Numbered from the stretch's first letter, positions 9,949-20,625 are shown. The stretch: DNA of 64,000 nt from an uncultured Prochlorococcus sp. (GCA_902560875.1 CACENO010000008.1:1-64000), one strand, 5' to 3'. The notes: generated by a model from the letters alone, not told the origin. Program-made: numbers and translations.

Positions 9949-11045
9949 AATCCAGTTAATGGTAATCCAGTTTCCTGAGGCAAATCTGCCATTAAATTAA
10001 GATTTTGTACAGCTTGTCCAGCTTGTCCTTTGATCAAATTATCAATAGCAGACATCAATATAATCCTGCCAGTTCTGGAATCAACCTGAACAGAAAGAAA
10101 GGCCTTATTTGTATTTCTAACCCACTTTGTTGCGGGGTATGTGCCCACTGGTAATACCGAAATTGTAGGATGGTTTCTATATACTGTTTCTAACACTGTT
10201 CTACAATCTTCTGCAGTAAGCCCTGGATCTCTAAGCCTTCCATAAACTGTAGAAAGCAGGCCTCTTACCATTGGGACTAAATGAGGTGTGAATTGCACTT
10301 CTATCTTTTTTCCAGCCACTTCAGTTGCTTGTTGTTCAATTTCAGATGTATGTCTATGTCCAATAACTCCATAAGGATTTATAGACTCTGAAGATTCCGC
10401 AAATAACATACTTTGTTTAGCTGTCCTTCCTCCACCAGAAGTGCCTGTTTTTGCGTCAATTATCAATCCATCATTTTCTACTAGGCCCTGTTTTAAAAAT
10501 GGTAGTAAAGGTAAAAGACTTGCTGTTGGGAAACAACCTGGACAAGAAACAATCCTTGATTTACTAATCTTTGATGGATTCCATTCAGAAAGACCATAAG
10601 TAGCTTCTAAACACAATTCCCTATCCTCACGTTTAAATTCTTCGGCCTCCTTAACATATGTTTGTTTCCAATGATCAATCAATCTGTATCTATAGTCAGC
10701 TGAAAGATCAATAACACGTATATTTTTACTTAAGAGTTCAGGTACTAATTTACTTGCCAAACCATTTGGTAGACTTAATATTGCAAAGTCTGATGAGGTA
10801 GCAATTTCATCAGCACTAAATTTATTTACTGTAGGGTCATCAGGTAACTCTAGGAAAGGACATAAGGAATTCCATTTTTTTTTAGCACTCTTTTCACCAA
10901 CGAGATAACTTATCTTGAAATATGGATGATCTTTTAGAAGTCTTATCGATTGCAAACCTCCGTATCCTGATGCCCCAACAATTGCAACTCTATGAGCAGG
11001 CTTATCATTCTCTGGAAGAGATGTTGTTCTTGTTGTGTTTACCAT
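9939..11045 (-). CDS. argC: N-acetyl-gamma-glutamyl-phosphate reductase
   Basis: A 368-residue NADPH-dependent enzyme of arginine biosynthesis. The Rossmann start AIVGASGYGGLQSIRLL lies at about residues 21-37 and the catalytic cysteine is in SCPGCFPTASLL near residue 168. GTSGGGRTAKQS and GHRHTSEIEQ are further family blocks. A roughly 18-residue leader precedes the Rossmann fold; an internal start is possible but none is favoured by a ribosome binding site. It overlaps the 3' end of purN and diverges from ribBA across 76 bp. Confidence 0.95.
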   Translation of the reverse strand: MVNTTRTTSLPENDKPAHRVAIVGASGYGGLQSIRLLKDHPYFKISYLVGEKSAKKKWNSLCPFLELPDDPTVNKFSADEIATSSDFAILSLPNGLASKLVPELLSKNIRVIDLSADYRYRLIDHWKQTYVKEAEEFKREDRELCLEATYGLSEWNPSKISKSRIVSCPGCFPTASLLPLLPFLKQGLVENDGLIIDAKTGTSGGGRTAKQSMLFAESSESINPYGVIGHRHTSEIEQQATEVAGKKIEVQFTPHLVPMVRGLLSTVYGRLRDPGLTAEDCRTVLETVYRNHPTISVLPVGTYPATKWVRNTNKAFLSVQVDSRTGRIILMSAIDNLIKGQAGQAVQNLNLMADLPQETGLPLTGFYP

Positions 11046-11121
11046 TCCACTCTCCTATACCAATTGATCGTACTTGCGTAGATAATGAGTTAAAGCCATT
11101 GAACAGCCAGGGTCAATAAAA

Positions 11122-12804
11122 TTGAACACAGAGGATTCCAAAGATATCCAATTTGACGAAATAGCTGACGCTCTAGCAGCTATCCGTAATGGAGAATGCG
11201 TAGTTGTAGTAGACGACGAGCGCAGAGAAAATGAGGGAGATCTTATATGTGCCGCTGAATTTGCCACTCCAGAACAAATTAATTTCATGGCTACAGAGGC
11301 TAGAGGGCTAATTTGCTTGGCTATGCAAGGGAGTCGCCTTGACCAACTTGATCTTCCTCTAATGGTTGATCAAAACACGGATGCTAATCAAACAGCATTT
11401 ACTGTAAGCATTGATGCGGGCCCAGAATATGGAGTATCTACTGGGATATCAGCAGAGGATCGAGCTAAAACAATACAAATAGCGTTAAACCTAGAGACCA
11501 AACCAAAAGATTTAAGAAGACCAGGTCATATCTTCCCACTTCGTGCGAGGAATGGTGGGGTATTAAAAAGAGCTGGTCATACAGAAGCAGCTGTTGACCT
11601 ATCAAAATTGTCAGGCCTTTTACCAGCAGGGGTGATCTGCGAAATCCAAAATGCTGATGGGTCAATGGCAAGATTGCCTCAATTACAGGAATATGCCAAA
11701 GAATGGGGACTAAAGCTAATTAATATAGCTGATTTAATAAGATATAGACTTGAGAATCAAAGGTTTGTACATAAGAAGGCAACTGCAAACTTACCAAGCT
11801 TATTTGGGGGATTTAATGCTATTGGTTATAAGAATGAGATAGATGGATCTGAGCATGTAGCTTTAGTAAAAGGAAATCCTGGATCACTAAAAGAACCTGT
11901 ATTAGTAAGGATGCACTCTGAATGCCTAACAGGAGATGCTTTTGGCTCACTTAGATGTGATTGCAGACCACAATTAGAAGCCGCATTATCAAGAATAGAA
12001 CAAGAAGGCGAGGGAGTTGTAGTTTATTTAAGGCAGGAAGGTAGAGGAATAGGACTTATAAATAAATTAAAAGCATATAGTCTTCAAGATACAGGATTAG
12101 ACACAGTCGAAGCAAATGAAAAATTAGGATTTGCGGCTGACTTAAGAAATTATGGTGTGGGAGCTCAAATACTGACTGACTTAGGAATACACAGATTAAA
12201 ATTACTAACGAATAATCCTAGAAAAATTGCAGGACTAGGAGGCTATGGCTTACAGGTGGAGCAGCGTGTACCTTTAGTAATATGTCCCGGGGATCACAAT
12301 GCAGCCTATTTAGCTGTTAAAAAAGAAAAACTTGGTCATTTAATGGAGGAGAATTATAATATTAGCAACAATAGACTCGCTAGTTATGTAGTTATATTTT
12401 GGGACGGTTTAATTAGTGAGCAAAAACAAAAAGAATATTTTCAAAAGGCTGAAGATGTTGCTGCTAATCATAATTTGTCTTTAACCAAAGAAAGATCAGC
12501 AAGGCTATTAGCATTATGGGGTAACCCTAAATTCGTTTGGATAATCAAGTCCAAAAGTACTGATCCTGAAATAGAAGGAGATTTGAATATAAAAAGTATT
12601 GAATCATTTCTAGTCTCAATATCTAATTGGGAATCGACAACTAGAGTTGGCCTACTTCGCACAGAAAAAGAACAACAACTTATTCATCCCTCACAGAACC
12701 TAATGAACGAATCACGCAGATTAGATCAACTAAAAGAAAAACATTCATCACATCTTGAAGGGTGGGAAAACCAACCAATTACGTATATGATTATCTGGTC
12801 ATAA
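11122..12804 (+). CDS. ribBA: Bifunctional DHBP synthase / GTP cyclohydrolase II with C-terminal extension
   Basis: A 560-residue riboflavin-biosynthesis enzyme. Residues about 10-215 form the 3,4-dihydroxy-2-butanone-4-phosphate synthase ([19 protein letters not shown]), and about 230-420 the GTP cyclohydrolase II, with the zinc cysteines in [16 protein letters not shown] and the loop [11 protein letters not shown]. The last roughly 140 residues, after [19 protein letters not shown], extend beyond the classical RibBA length and show no motif I recognise. The start is TTG at 11122; no ATG occurs before the conserved domain. It diverges from argC and converges on the cyclophilin gene. Confidence 0.94.
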   Translation: MNTEDSKDIQFDEIADALAAIRNGECVVVVDDERRENEGDLICAAEFATPEQINFMATEARGLICLAMQGSRLDQLDLPLMVDQNTDANQTAFTVSIDAGPEYGVSTGISAEDRAKTIQIALNLETKPKDLRRPGHIFPLRARNGGVLKRAGHTEAAVDLSKLSGLLPAGVICEIQNADGSMARLPQLQEYAKEWGLKLINIADLIRYRLENQRFVHKKATANLPSLFGGFNAIGYKNEIDGSEHVALVKGNPGSLKEPVLVRMHSECLTGDAFGSLRCDCRPQLEAALSRIEQEGEGVVVYLRQEGRGIGLINKLKAYSLQDTGLDTVEANEKLGFAADLRNYGVGAQILTDLGIHRLKLLTNNPRKIAGLGGYGLQVEQRVPLVICPGDHNAAYLAVKKEKLGHLMEENYNISNNRLASYVVIFWDGLISEQKQKEYFQKAEDVAANHNLSLTKERSARLLALWGNPKFVWIIKSKSTDPEIEGDLNIKSIESFLVSISNWESTTRVGLLRTEKEQQLIHPSQNLMNESRRLDQLKEKHSSHLEGWENQPITYMIIWS

Positions 12805-12851
12805 TGAAGATCTAACAAATAAGTTATATACCTCTATTTACTTTATGCAAT

Positions 12852-13292
12852 CTAAGTACTAATAGTAACTTTAATAATTCTACTTCCATTCTTGAGTGCT
12901 AAAACAACATCCATATTGTCGGTATGTCCAAATACAGTATGAACTCCATCAAGATGCGGTTGAGGTTTGTGAACAATAAAAAATTGACTTCCACCTGTAT
13001 TAGGTCCCGCATGTGCCATAGAAAGTGAACCGGAAATATGCTTCTTACTATTGATTTCACAATCTATTTGATAACCAGGACCACCTGTACCAGGAACACC
13101 CCTTTCTCCTTCTCTAGAGTTGGGGCATCCACCTTGTGCCATAAAACCATCTATTACTCTATGAAAAGTTAGACCATCATAGAAGCCCTGATTTACGAGT
13201 TTTTCAAAATTAGAAACTGTGTTAGGAGCATCCTCCATGAACAATTCAAGTTCTATTAGACCTGATTCTGTCTCCATCAATGCCTTTTTCAC
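12852..13292 (-). CDS. Cyclophilin-type peptidyl-prolyl isomerase
   Basis: A 146-residue single-domain cyclophilin. The family blocks [16 protein letters not shown] (about 48-63), [19 protein letters not shown] (about 87-105) and [11 protein letters not shown] (about 112-122) are present, including the active-site Arg, Phe and Gln positions. No signal peptide is seen, so it should act on protein folding in the cytoplasm. It converges with ribBA. A 102-bp AT-rich gap separates it from murQ upstream, so it may have its own promoter. Confidence 0.93.
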   Translation of the reverse strand: MKKALMETESGLIELELFMEDAPNTVSNFEKLVNQGFYDGLTFHRVIDGFMAQGGCPNSREGERGVPGTGGPGYQIDCEINSKKHISGSLSMAHAGPNTGGSQFFIVHKPQPHLDGVHTVFGHTDNMDVVLALKNGSRIIKVTIST

Positions 13293-13394
13293 AAGAAGTA
13301 AGCAAAGTCAAATTATAGCTCTACAGGAAAGGAATAGCAATCTAATAAAAGAATTAAACCGATAACATATCAATTAGGGTTTTAAGAATGGATA

Positions 13395-14315
13395 TTAATA
13401 TATATGTCCTAATTCTAGAAGTGAATTTCTAATATTATTTTTATTTTCATATAAAAGTTTCCTTGATTCATTAAGGTTTAAATCTGTAATTGCCATGATT
13501 AGTGCTAATTTAACAGAACCTTCACTTTCCTTGAGCAAACTCTTACCAGTCTCTCTATCTACATTAGCAACATCCAAAAGGATTCTTAAGGCTCTATCCA
13601 ATAATTTTTCATTTGTAACAGCAACATCAACCATTTTATTCCCAAATACCTTGCCGAGTTTGATCATAGTTATTGTTGAAATTATATTCAATGCCATCTT
13701 TGAGGCTGTACCAGCCTTAAGTCTTGTTGATCCAGTTAACAATTCTGGTCCTGTTATTAACCTAATATCGATATCTGCTGCAATTTCCACTTGAACCTTT
13801 GGAACACAGGAAATTGAGATAGCCAATGATCCATTCTTAATAGCATATTTTAATGCTGACAATACATACGGTGTTGTCCCTCCTGCTGTAATGCCTATAA
13901 GACAATCTTCTCTGGAAAAGGATCTAGAATTAAGATCTTTAATTGATAAGTTTTCATCATCCTCAAGGGATTCAGAACTTTTAATTAATGAAGAATAACC
14001 ACCTGCAATGATTCCTTGGACAAAATCAGGATCTGTACAAAAAGTGGGTGGACATTCTGCTGCATCAAGTACACCTAATCTTCCTGAGGTACCAGCCCCT
14101 ATATAGAATAGTCTTCCTCCATTCTCTAATCTATTTACAATAAGATCAATAGCCTGAGTGATTTCAGGAATAGCTTTAGACACTGCAATTTGTGGGTGAA
14201 TGTCTTCTTGTGAAAATAACTCAACTAGTTGTTCTGTTGATAAAGTATCGAGATGTTCACTCTTGTAATGACTTTGTTCAGTTAGGAGTCCACTTCGATC
14301 TTCTAACATCTTCAT
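13395..14315 (-). CDS. murQ: N-acetylmuramic acid 6-phosphate etherase
   Basis: A 306-residue SIS-fold enzyme that cleaves the lactyl ether of MurNAc-6-P to GlcNAc-6-P, a peptidoglycan-recycling step. GAGTSGRLGVLDAAECPPTF (about 73-92) is the family signature and contains the sugar-phosphate loop; ITAGGTTPYVLSAL and GSTRLKAGTASKMALN are also diagnostic. Length is normal. Neighbouring genes upstream (DUF3110, dnaJ, dnaK) lie close on the same strand, with only 16 bases to DUF3110, so it may be read as the tail of that run. No MurNAc kinase or PTS gene is in the window, so the source of the substrate is unclear. Confidence 0.93.
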   Translation of the reverse strand: MKMLEDRSGLLTEQSHYKSEHLDTLSTEQLVELFSQEDIHPQIAVSKAIPEITQAIDLIVNRLENGGRLFYIGAGTSGRLGVLDAAECPPTFCTDPDFVQGIIAGGYSSLIKSSESLEDDENLSIKDLNSRSFSREDCLIGITAGGTTPYVLSALKYAIKNGSLAISISCVPKVQVEIAADIDIRLITGPELLTGSTRLKAGTASKMALNIISTITMIKLGKVFGNKMVDVAVTNEKLLDRALRILLDVANVDRETGKSLLKESEGSVKLALIMAITDLNLNESRKLLYENKNNIRNSLLELGHIY

Positions 14316-14331
14316 TATTTTAAAATCTTAT

Positions 14332-14739
14332 TCATAATAATCCTTCTAGCTTTTTTCGTATCTCATCTAAGGAATTATTTGTATCTTCTTCCTCTTGTTT
14401 ATTCATTGAATTATCACCTTCCTCATTTTTCCAGGAAGATGTATCTCTATTATTTTCAGGCGGAACCAACAAGAGTCTTTCCTCATCTGTATTAGGGACA
14501 AATCCCTTTTCTACAAAACGACATTCATAACCTGACTGTTCACAAAACATTTCGATATCTACGCGATCAATAGTTTCAATGGTTGGACGAGGAAAATCCT
14601 GGGCTTCAAGTAACAAGCAATATCGCTCGGCATCATCTTGATTCTCAAACATTAAAACAATAGTTTTTCCATTTAATTCAATGGAATGAATACCTTCACT
14701 TTCTTTGCCAGAATCAAATAATAATACGTGAACAAGCAT
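14332..14739 (-). CDS. DUF3110 domain protein
   Basis: A 135-residue protein beginning MLVHVLLFDSGKESEGIHSI. The N-terminal 90 residues (NGKTIVLMFENQDDAERYCLLLEAQ and GYECRFVEKGFVPN) fit DUF3110, a family I associate with cyanobacteria and plants. The C-terminal 40 residues are low-complexity and acidic, rich in Asn, Glu and Ser. Function unknown. It is placed 41 bases behind dnaJ and 16 ahead of murQ on the same strand; the persistent company of the chaperone genes would hint at a folding-related role, but that is inference. Confidence 0.72.
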   Translation of the reverse strand: MLVHVLLFDSGKESEGIHSIELNGKTIVLMFENQDDAERYCLLLEAQDFPRPTIETIDRVDIEMFCEQSGYECRFVEKGFVPNTDEERLLLVPPENNRDTSSWKNEEGDNSMNKQEEEDTNNSLDEIRKKLEGLL

Positions 14740-14780
14740 TTTAAATAGTTCTATAATTTAACGAGGATTTTTTCATTATT

Positions 14781-15725
14781 TCATAGTTCTTCTTTCTCAT
14801 CAGATATTTCCTCAAGTCTTCTATATAAGGCTTCTTCTGCATCGCTTAAATCTTTAGGAGTAATTATTGCTATTTCCACGAACTGATCTCCAGTACGACC
14901 ATCATATTCTATGCCTCTTCCCTTTAGTCTAAGCAACCTCCCACTTGATGACCTTGGTGGAACCTGAAGAGTTACTGTTCCAGATAATGTAGGTATATCT
15001 ATTGCACAGCCCAATACGGCTTCATGTGGCAGAAGTTCTAAACGATAAAGAACCCTTAGTCCATCAATTCTAAGTCCTTCATCTGTTTGGACTCTTAATT
15101 GAATAAAATGATCTTTTCCACCAGGTGCAACTCCAGCCAATCTCAGGCGCCAACCATCTCCAGCTAATGGAGGAGTCTGCACTTCAACTATCTTGTTATC
15201 TGTAAGTTCTAGCTCAACATTTGTTCCAAAAAGAGCTTCGTCTGGTGTTAATTCAACCAAACTCTCTAAATCATCCTGGACTTGAACTGGCGGTGGCGAG
15301 GTAGTAGATGGAGTTGGCCACTCTCTTTCAAAATCGGTGTAAAAATCACCTTCATTTTGATCTAAGTATTCTGATGCTTCTTCATCTGGTAATTCTTGTT
15401 GTATTTGATCTGTTGAAACAGATCTAACACCAAGAACAACATCCAAATACGTCTCAAAGGGAGGGAACTCCTCAAGAAATGGATCCTGATTTGTATAATT
15501 AAACTTATTTGAATTTTCCCATTCAATTCTTTTTCTTGGATCACTTAAAACCGCATAGGCTTCATTAATTAATTTAAATCTTTCCTCTGCATGTATGTCA
15601 TTTACATTTAAATCTGGGTGCCATTTTCTAGCTTCCCTACGAAAAGCGCGTTTTAGTTGATCTTGATCACTTTCTGGCGTTAGTCCTAATAAAGACCAAT
15701 AATCTAGGTTATCTATTGAAGTCAT
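14781..15725 (-). CDS. dnaJ: DnaJ-type co-chaperone without zinc finger (CbpA-like)
   Basis: A 314-residue J-protein. The J-domain spans about residues 6-70 with the HPD tripeptide in ARKWHPDLNV. A long acidic, low-complexity linker follows (about 80-155), then a DnaJ C-terminal substrate-binding region with LTPDEALFGTNVELEL, LRLAGVAPGGKDHFIQLRV and GRLLRLKGRGIEYDGRTGDQ. The four CxxCxGxG zinc repeats of type I DnaJ are absent, so this is type II. Its start lies 17 bases inside the dnaK reading frame in another frame, implying coupled translation and a dedicated DnaK partner. Confidence 0.9.
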   Translation of the reverse strand: MTSIDNLDYWSLLGLTPESDQDQLKRAFRREARKWHPDLNVNDIHAEERFKLINEAYAVLSDPRKRIEWENSNKFNYTNQDPFLEEFPPFETYLDVVLGVRSVSTDQIQQELPDEEASEYLDQNEGDFYTDFEREWPTPSTTSPPPVQVQDDLESLVELTPDEALFGTNVELELTDNKIVEVQTPPLAGDGWRLRLAGVAPGGKDHFIQLRVQTDEGLRIDGLRVLYRLELLPHEAVLGCAIDIPTLSGTVTLQVPPRSSSGRLLRLKGRGIEYDGRTGDQFVEIAIITPKDLSDAEEALYRRLEEISDEKEEL

Positions 15726-17703
15726 TGTCCCAAGGATCTAAATCTCTACGATTAAAGTTTTCCCTTCCATATGGTCTTCTATTTGGATCATCCCAAGGAT
15801 CATCTTCCCAATAGTCATCTGAAAAAAGTTCATCTTTTAAAGAGCCAAAGGTATTTTTTATTCCTTGCAAAGGATTACTATCCTGTCTTTTTTCTGCTGA
15901 CAACCTTCTATTTAAACCGAATAGTGCCTCTTGAAGAGACGAGGATGCTAATTCTAATTCCTGTAGATCATTTTCTTCCAACATATCTTCTACATCTCGT
16001 ATAGCCACTTCTACAGAACGCTGCTGTCTTTCTGCTCCGTAAGGACCAAGTTCTAATGCAGCATCTCTTAACCTTCTTTCTGCTTGAGCTACAAGAGTAA
16101 GTGCACTATTCCTTTGTTCAATTGATGCTCTCTTTCTTCTGTCTTCTACTGCTTTTAATTCTGCCTCCTGCAAAAGACGTTGAATTTCATCTTCATTAAG
16201 ATTGGAACCTCCTTGAATATTCACAGATTGCTTACGTCCAGTTGTTCTATCGGTTGCACTAACCTCCAATAAACCATTTGCATCAATATCAAATGCAACT
16301 TGAACCTGCGGGACACCTCGTGGAGCAGGAGGTATACCAGACAAACGAAATTTACCTAAGGATTTATTATCAGCAGCCAATTGTCGTTCTCCTTGCCAAA
16401 CATGTATTTCCACTGAAGATTGATTTGCTTCGGATGTACTAAAAACATCTGATTGCCTTACAGGGATTTGCGTATTTCGAGGAATAAGTACCTTCATCAA
16501 ACCTCCTATTGTTTCTAACCCTAATGAAAGTGGTGTTACATCATTTAGTAATAGATCCCTTAATTCCCCAGTAATTATTCCAGCCTGAACTGAGGCTCCT
16601 ACAGCCACAACTTCATCTGGATTTACAGATTGACAAGGAGGATTGGGAACTAATGTTTTAACTAATTGCCTAACCATAGGCATCCTTGTACTTCCGCCTA
16701 CTAAAACAACTTCATCAACATCCTCCACAGCCCAACCTGAATCACTTAAGACAGTTTGTACAGGTACTAATAGACGATCTAAAAGATCCTTACATAGATC
16801 TTCAAAAGTAACCCGGTCAATATTAGTTTCGATATGCAGTGGGCCTTCTGAACCAGTTGCAATAAAAGGAAGAGAGATTGGAGTGCTTTGCACTCCTGAT
16901 AATTCCTGCTTAGCCTTTTCAGCTGCTTCTGTAAGTCTCTGAAGAGCTTGCCTATCTCTACGCAAATCTAAACTATGTTTTTCAAAAAAAGAACTTGAAA
17001 GCCAATCAACAATTCTTTGATCAAAATCATTCCCTCCTAACTGTGTATCACCACTTGTTGCTTTCACATCAAAAACACCATTTGCAACTCTCATGAGGGA
17101 AACATCAAAAGTTCCTCCACCTAAATCAAAAACCAGTACACGTCGAGCAGAACTTTTATCAAAACCGTAAGCAAGTGCTGCTGCCGTAGGTTCGTTCAGA
17201 ATTCTTTCAACATTAATACCTGCCAATCTTGCTGCATCTCTTGTTGCCTGACGTTGAGCATCATTGAAATAAGCAGGAACTGTGATTACAGCCGCCTCTA
17301 CAGTTTCCCCTAAATATGTCTCAGCATCGTCTACAAGTTTACGAATAATGCTTGCAACAAGCTCCTCAGGGGCATACTCCCTTTCTGTAACTGGACAACC
17401 AATGCGTATATTTCCTTGATCATTTGCACGAACGTTATAAGGAACGGTCAATGTGTTGTCTTCTAATTCATCCCAATTCCTGCCTACAAAGCGCTTTAAG
17501 TTTGAAAAGGTATTTCTAGGACTGAGAACAAGTTGTCTTCTAGCAAGTTGACCTACCAAAAGCTCTGATTCTTTTGTATACCCAACAACAGATGGAGTTG
17601 TTCTACTACCTTCCGAATTGGCAATAACGACTGGCCTGCCTGCCTCAAGGACACCAACTACAGAGTTGGTTGTGCCAAGATCAATTCCAACAATCCGACC
17701 CAT
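15709..17703 (-). CDS. dnaK: Chaperone DnaK (Hsp70), DnaK1-like
   Basis: A 664-residue Hsp70. The nucleotide-binding domain starts [17 protein letters not shown] and shows [29 protein letters not shown] and [12 protein letters not shown]; the substrate-binding domain follows from about residue 380 ([11 protein letters not shown]). The C-terminus is unusual: after a helical lid it ends in a tail rich in Asp, Trp, Arg and Asn with two DPWD units instead of a common bacterial Hsp70 ending. It resembles the cyanobacterial DnaK1 type in being linked to a zinc-finger-less DnaJ. It diverges from pstC; I see no CIRCE-like inverted repeat upstream. Confidence 0.93.
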   Translation of the reverse strand: MGRIVGIDLGTTNSVVGVLEAGRPVVIANSEGSRTTPSVVGYTKESELLVGQLARRQLVLSPRNTFSNLKRFVGRNWDELEDNTLTVPYNVRANDQGNIRIGCPVTEREYAPEELVASIIRKLVDDAETYLGETVEAAVITVPAYFNDAQRQATRDAARLAGINVERILNEPTAAALAYGFDKSSARRVLVFDLGGGTFDVSLMRVANGVFDVKATSGDTQLGGNDFDQRIVDWLSSSFFEKHSLDLRRDRQALQRLTEAAEKAKQELSGVQSTPISLPFIATGSEGPLHIETNIDRVTFEDLCKDLLDRLLVPVQTVLSDSGWAVEDVDEVVLVGGSTRMPMVRQLVKTLVPNPPCQSVNPDEVVAVGASVQAGIITGELRDLLLNDVTPLSLGLETIGGLMKVLIPRNTQIPVRQSDVFSTSEANQSSVEIHVWQGERQLAADNKSLGKFRLSGIPPAPRGVPQVQVAFDIDANGLLEVSATDRTTGRKQSVNIQGGSNLNEDEIQRLLQEAELKAVEDRRKRASIEQRNSALTLVAQAERRLRDAALELGPYGAERQQRSVEVAIRDVEDMLEENDLQELELASSSLQEALFGLNRRLSAEKRQDSNPLQGIKNTFGSLKDELFSDDYWEDDPWDDPNRRPYGRENFNRRDLDPWDNDFNR

Positions 17704-17845
17704 GTCCTGATTTATTGAAACCCTACGGTAACGGCACTTACAAAAAGTCCCAAGGAGTTTTGTGTAGTGATGCCCACATTATTAATTAATTCATCATGAA
17801 AAGAGTTCATGGCATTAGTTTTATAAAGATACTGCTCATTGAAAA

Positions 17846-18796
17846 GTGAGAAATGGCCAGTCAAGCAAATTCCTGCTTAGGCAAAGGCCTTTATCAGAAA
17901 GGTTAATAGACAATGGCTTTAAGAGATTAGCCATTGCAATGGCTGCAATGGTTGCAATAGTTCTGATTTCTATTTTTCTTGTAATCTTTCTAGGCGCATC
18001 AGAATCTATTCACCGATACGGACTCAAATTTCTAGTTATTTCTGAATGGAACCCAGTAACCGACGAATATGGAGCTTTTACTGCTATATATGGAACAATT
18101 GTGACATCAATAGCATCTATATTAATTGCCCTCCCACTAGGAGTAGGCACATCAATTGTCATAACAGAAGATATCTTACCTTCTAAATTAAGGGACTTAA
18201 TTGGTTTGATGGTTGAACTTTTGGCAGCTATTCCATCTGTAGTACTTGGGCTGTGGGCAATATTTGTTATGGAACCATTCTTAAGACCACTTCTATTAGG
18301 TTTACATACAAATTTTGGCTGGATTCCTTTTCTAAGCACAGAACCAATAGGGCCAGGTATGTTACCAGCTATTCTAATTCTTGTGATAATGATACTACCA
18401 ATAATTACATCAATATCGAGAGATTCACTAAAACAAGTACCAAATAAACTTAGGGAAGCTGCCTATGGAATTGGGGCAACTAGATGGGCCACAATTATTA
18501 ATGTAATACTTCCTGCAGCGATTTCTGGCATAACAGGAGGAGTTTTACTAGCACTTGGCAGAGCAATGGGAGAGACAATGGCTGTAACAATGATAATAGG
18601 AAATTCTTTTAGCTTTAATTGGTCGCTACTTGCACCTGGAAACACTATTTCAGCCATGCTAGCCAACCAATTTGGCGAGGCAGATGGCAGTCAAGTTTCT
18701 TCACTTATGTACGCTGCATTAATACTAATGATCCTTACTCTAATAGTTAATATTTTAGCCCAATTAATTGTAAAAAAAATGCGTCTTAAATATTAA
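17846..18796 (+). CDS. pstC: Phosphate ABC transporter permease PstC
   Basis: A 316-residue integral membrane protein of the high-affinity phosphate importer, with about six hydrophobic segments beginning at residue 31 (AIAMAAMVAIVLISIFLVIF). The ABC permease loop EAAYGIGATRWATIINVILPAA near residue 210 contacts PstB. The chosen start is GTG at 17846, giving MRNGQSSKFLL and the usual basic N-terminus. First of three genes: pstA starts two bases after its stop. pstS, the periplasmic binding protein, is not next to it. No convincing Pho box was seen in the 142-bp gap to dnaK. Confidence 0.94.
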   Translation: MRNGQSSKFLLRQRPLSERLIDNGFKRLAIAMAAMVAIVLISIFLVIFLGASESIHRYGLKFLVISEWNPVTDEYGAFTAIYGTIVTSIASILIALPLGVGTSIVITEDILPSKLRDLIGLMVELLAAIPSVVLGLWAIFVMEPFLRPLLLGLHTNFGWIPFLSTEPIGPGMLPAILILVIMILPIITSISRDSLKQVPNKLREAAYGIGATRWATIINVILPAAISGITGGVLLALGRAMGETMAVTMIIGNSFSFNWSLLAPGNTISAMLANQFGEADGSQVSSLMYAALILMILTLIVNILAQLIVKKMRLKY

Positions 18797-18798
18797 TC

Positions 18799-19722
18799 AT
18801 GAAAAATATATCTAAGAAACAAAAAAGTAAATATGAGAATCTATACTACCATCCTTATAAGAAAAATAATATTAAAGATAAGTTACTTACATCTATTAGC
18901 ATATTATTTTCAACAATAGCTATATTACCCCTTGTTCTCGTTTTAGCATATATATTAATTAAAGGAGGTTCACTATTAAGCTATGATTTGTTAACCAATT
19001 TACCTGAACCACCAGGAGATGACATTATTAGCGCAGGTGGAATAGGTAATGCAATTATAGGCACTCTAATTATAACTATAATAGCAACATTTATATCTGT
19101 ACCAATTGGTATTGGTGGAGGAATATACCTTGCAGAATATTCCAAGGGAGCTTTATTTTCCAAATTCATTAGATTCGGAACCAATGTACTATCTGGTGTT
19201 CCTTCAATTATTGCTGGAGTTTTTATTTATGGAATAATAGTCTATACAAAAATAATATTTGGCAGTAATTTTAGTGCAATTGCTGGTGGCATGGCACTAT
19301 CAATTCTAATGATCCCAACTGTCATAAAAACAACCGATGAAGGGCTTAAATTAGTATCTCAAGAGTTGAGAAAAGGGGCATTAGGTGTTGGAGCATCTAA
19401 ATTCGTAACCATCACTCAGATCACACTACCAGCTGCGATTAATCCAATAGCAACAGGCATATTATTAGCTATCGCAAGAGCTGCGGGAGAAACGGCTCCA
19501 CTTATTTTTACAGCTTTATTCTCATTTTATTGGTCCTCAAGCCCACAATCTATTCTTGAGCCAATTGCATCATTATCAGTTCTTATATATAACTTTGCTA
19601 TAGAGCCCTATAAAGCTCAAAATGAATTGGCCTGGGCGGCATCCTTTATACTAGTCTTACTGCTATTATTTCTAAACATACTTTCCAAATGGCTTAGCAA
19701 ACGTACAAACCTGGAGACCTAA
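18799..19722 (+). CDS. pstA: Phosphate ABC transporter permease PstA
   Basis: A 307-residue permease partner of PstC, starting two bases after it. Hydrophobic segments begin at about residue 32 ([20 protein letters not shown]), and the coupling loop reads [25 protein letters not shown] near residue 195. [25 protein letters not shown] is typical of PstA. pstB follows four bases after the stop. The N-terminal 25 residues are very Lys/Asn/Tyr-rich and cytoplasmic. Confidence 0.94.
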   Translation: MKNISKKQKSKYENLYYHPYKKNNIKDKLLTSISILFSTIAILPLVLVLAYILIKGGSLLSYDLLTNLPEPPGDDIISAGGIGNAIIGTLIITIIATFISVPIGIGGGIYLAEYSKGALFSKFIRFGTNVLSGVPSIIAGVFIYGIIVYTKIIFGSNFSAIAGGMALSILMIPTVIKTTDEGLKLVSQELRKGALGVGASKFVTITQITLPAAINPIATGILLAIARAAGETAPLIFTALFSFYWSSSPQSILEPIASLSVLIYNFAIEPYKAQNELAWAASFILVLLLLFLNILSKWLSKRTNLET

Positions 19723-19726
19723 ATTA

Positions 19727-20566
19727 ATGAATTATACAGATAAAGCCAAAGGAATTGAAAATCAAATTGATATTCCAAATAGTGACAAAGTAGCAATTAG
19801 CATGCAAAATGTATCGATCAAATACAATAGCCAAACTGCAGTTAAAAATGTATTTTGTGATATTCCCAAAGGCAAGGTTACAGCTCTAATTGGTCCTTCC
19901 GGCTGCGGCAAGTCAACAATTTTAAGAGCTATCAATAGAATGAATGATCTTATTTCCGGATGTTCTTTAACAGGGAAAATACTTTTCGATGGATATGATT
20001 TATACAACAAACAAATAGATCCAGTTGAAGTTAGACGCAGGATAGGGATGGTTTTCCAACAACCAAATCCATTTCCAAAAACTATTTATGAAAATATTGC
20101 ATTTGGAGCAAGAATAAATGGCTTCACAGGAAACATGGATGAACTAGTAGCGAATTCACTTAAAAGGGCGGCGTTATGGGGTGAATGCAAAGACAAATTA
20201 AAAGAAAGTGGCTACTCACTTTCTGGTGGTCAACAACAAAGACTTTGTATAGCAAGGACGATAGCAATAGAACCTGAAGTTATACTTATGGATGAACCTT
20301 GTTCAGCATTAGACCCTATTTCTACGTTAAAAATTGAAGAAACTATGCATGAGTTAAAGAAAAACTATACATTAATAATAGTTACCCATAATATGCAGCA
20401 AGCTTTGAGAGTTAGTGATTACACGGCATTCTTCAATGCTGAAAAAATAGATTCATCTAAATCAGGTAAAGTTGGCTATCTTGTTGAATTCAATCAAACA
20501 AATAAGATCTTCAATTCACCCAAACAAAAAGTTACAAAAGATTATATAACAGGTAAATTTGGTTGA
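19727..20566 (+). CDS. pstB: Phosphate ABC transporter ATPase PstB
   Basis: A 279-residue ATPase energising PstCA. Walker A is GPSGCGKST (about 56-64), the Q-loop region reads [20 protein letters not shown], the ABC signature is [16 protein letters not shown] (about 165-180) and Walker B is [13 protein letters not shown]. The N-terminus has an extension of about 25 residues before the ATPase fold; a later ATG (MQNVSIKYN, residue 27) is a possible alternative start. Last gene of the pst run; a 59-bp gap follows before the opposite-strand tRNA-Ser. No phoU follows. Confidence 0.95.
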   Translation: MNYTDKAKGIENQIDIPNSDKVAISMQNVSIKYNSQTAVKNVFCDIPKGKVTALIGPSGCGKSTILRAINRMNDLISGCSLTGKILFDGYDLYNKQIDPVEVRRRIGMVFQQPNPFPKTIYENIAFGARINGFTGNMDELVANSLKRAALWGECKDKLKESGYSLSGGQQQRLCIARTIAIEPEVILMDEPCSALDPISTLKIEETMHELKKNYTLIIVTHNMQQALRVSDYTAFFNAEKIDSSKSGKVGYLVEFNQTNKIFNSPKQKVTKDYITGKFG

Positions 20567-20625
20567 TATAAAAAAGTATTTTATTTAAATTGATTAGTTT
20601 AGATTAGAACAATTAAATACTAAAA

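Noticed and set aside
17704-17845. Pho box upstream of pstC
   Set aside because: No tandem CTTAACC-like repeats with regular spacing could be found by eye.
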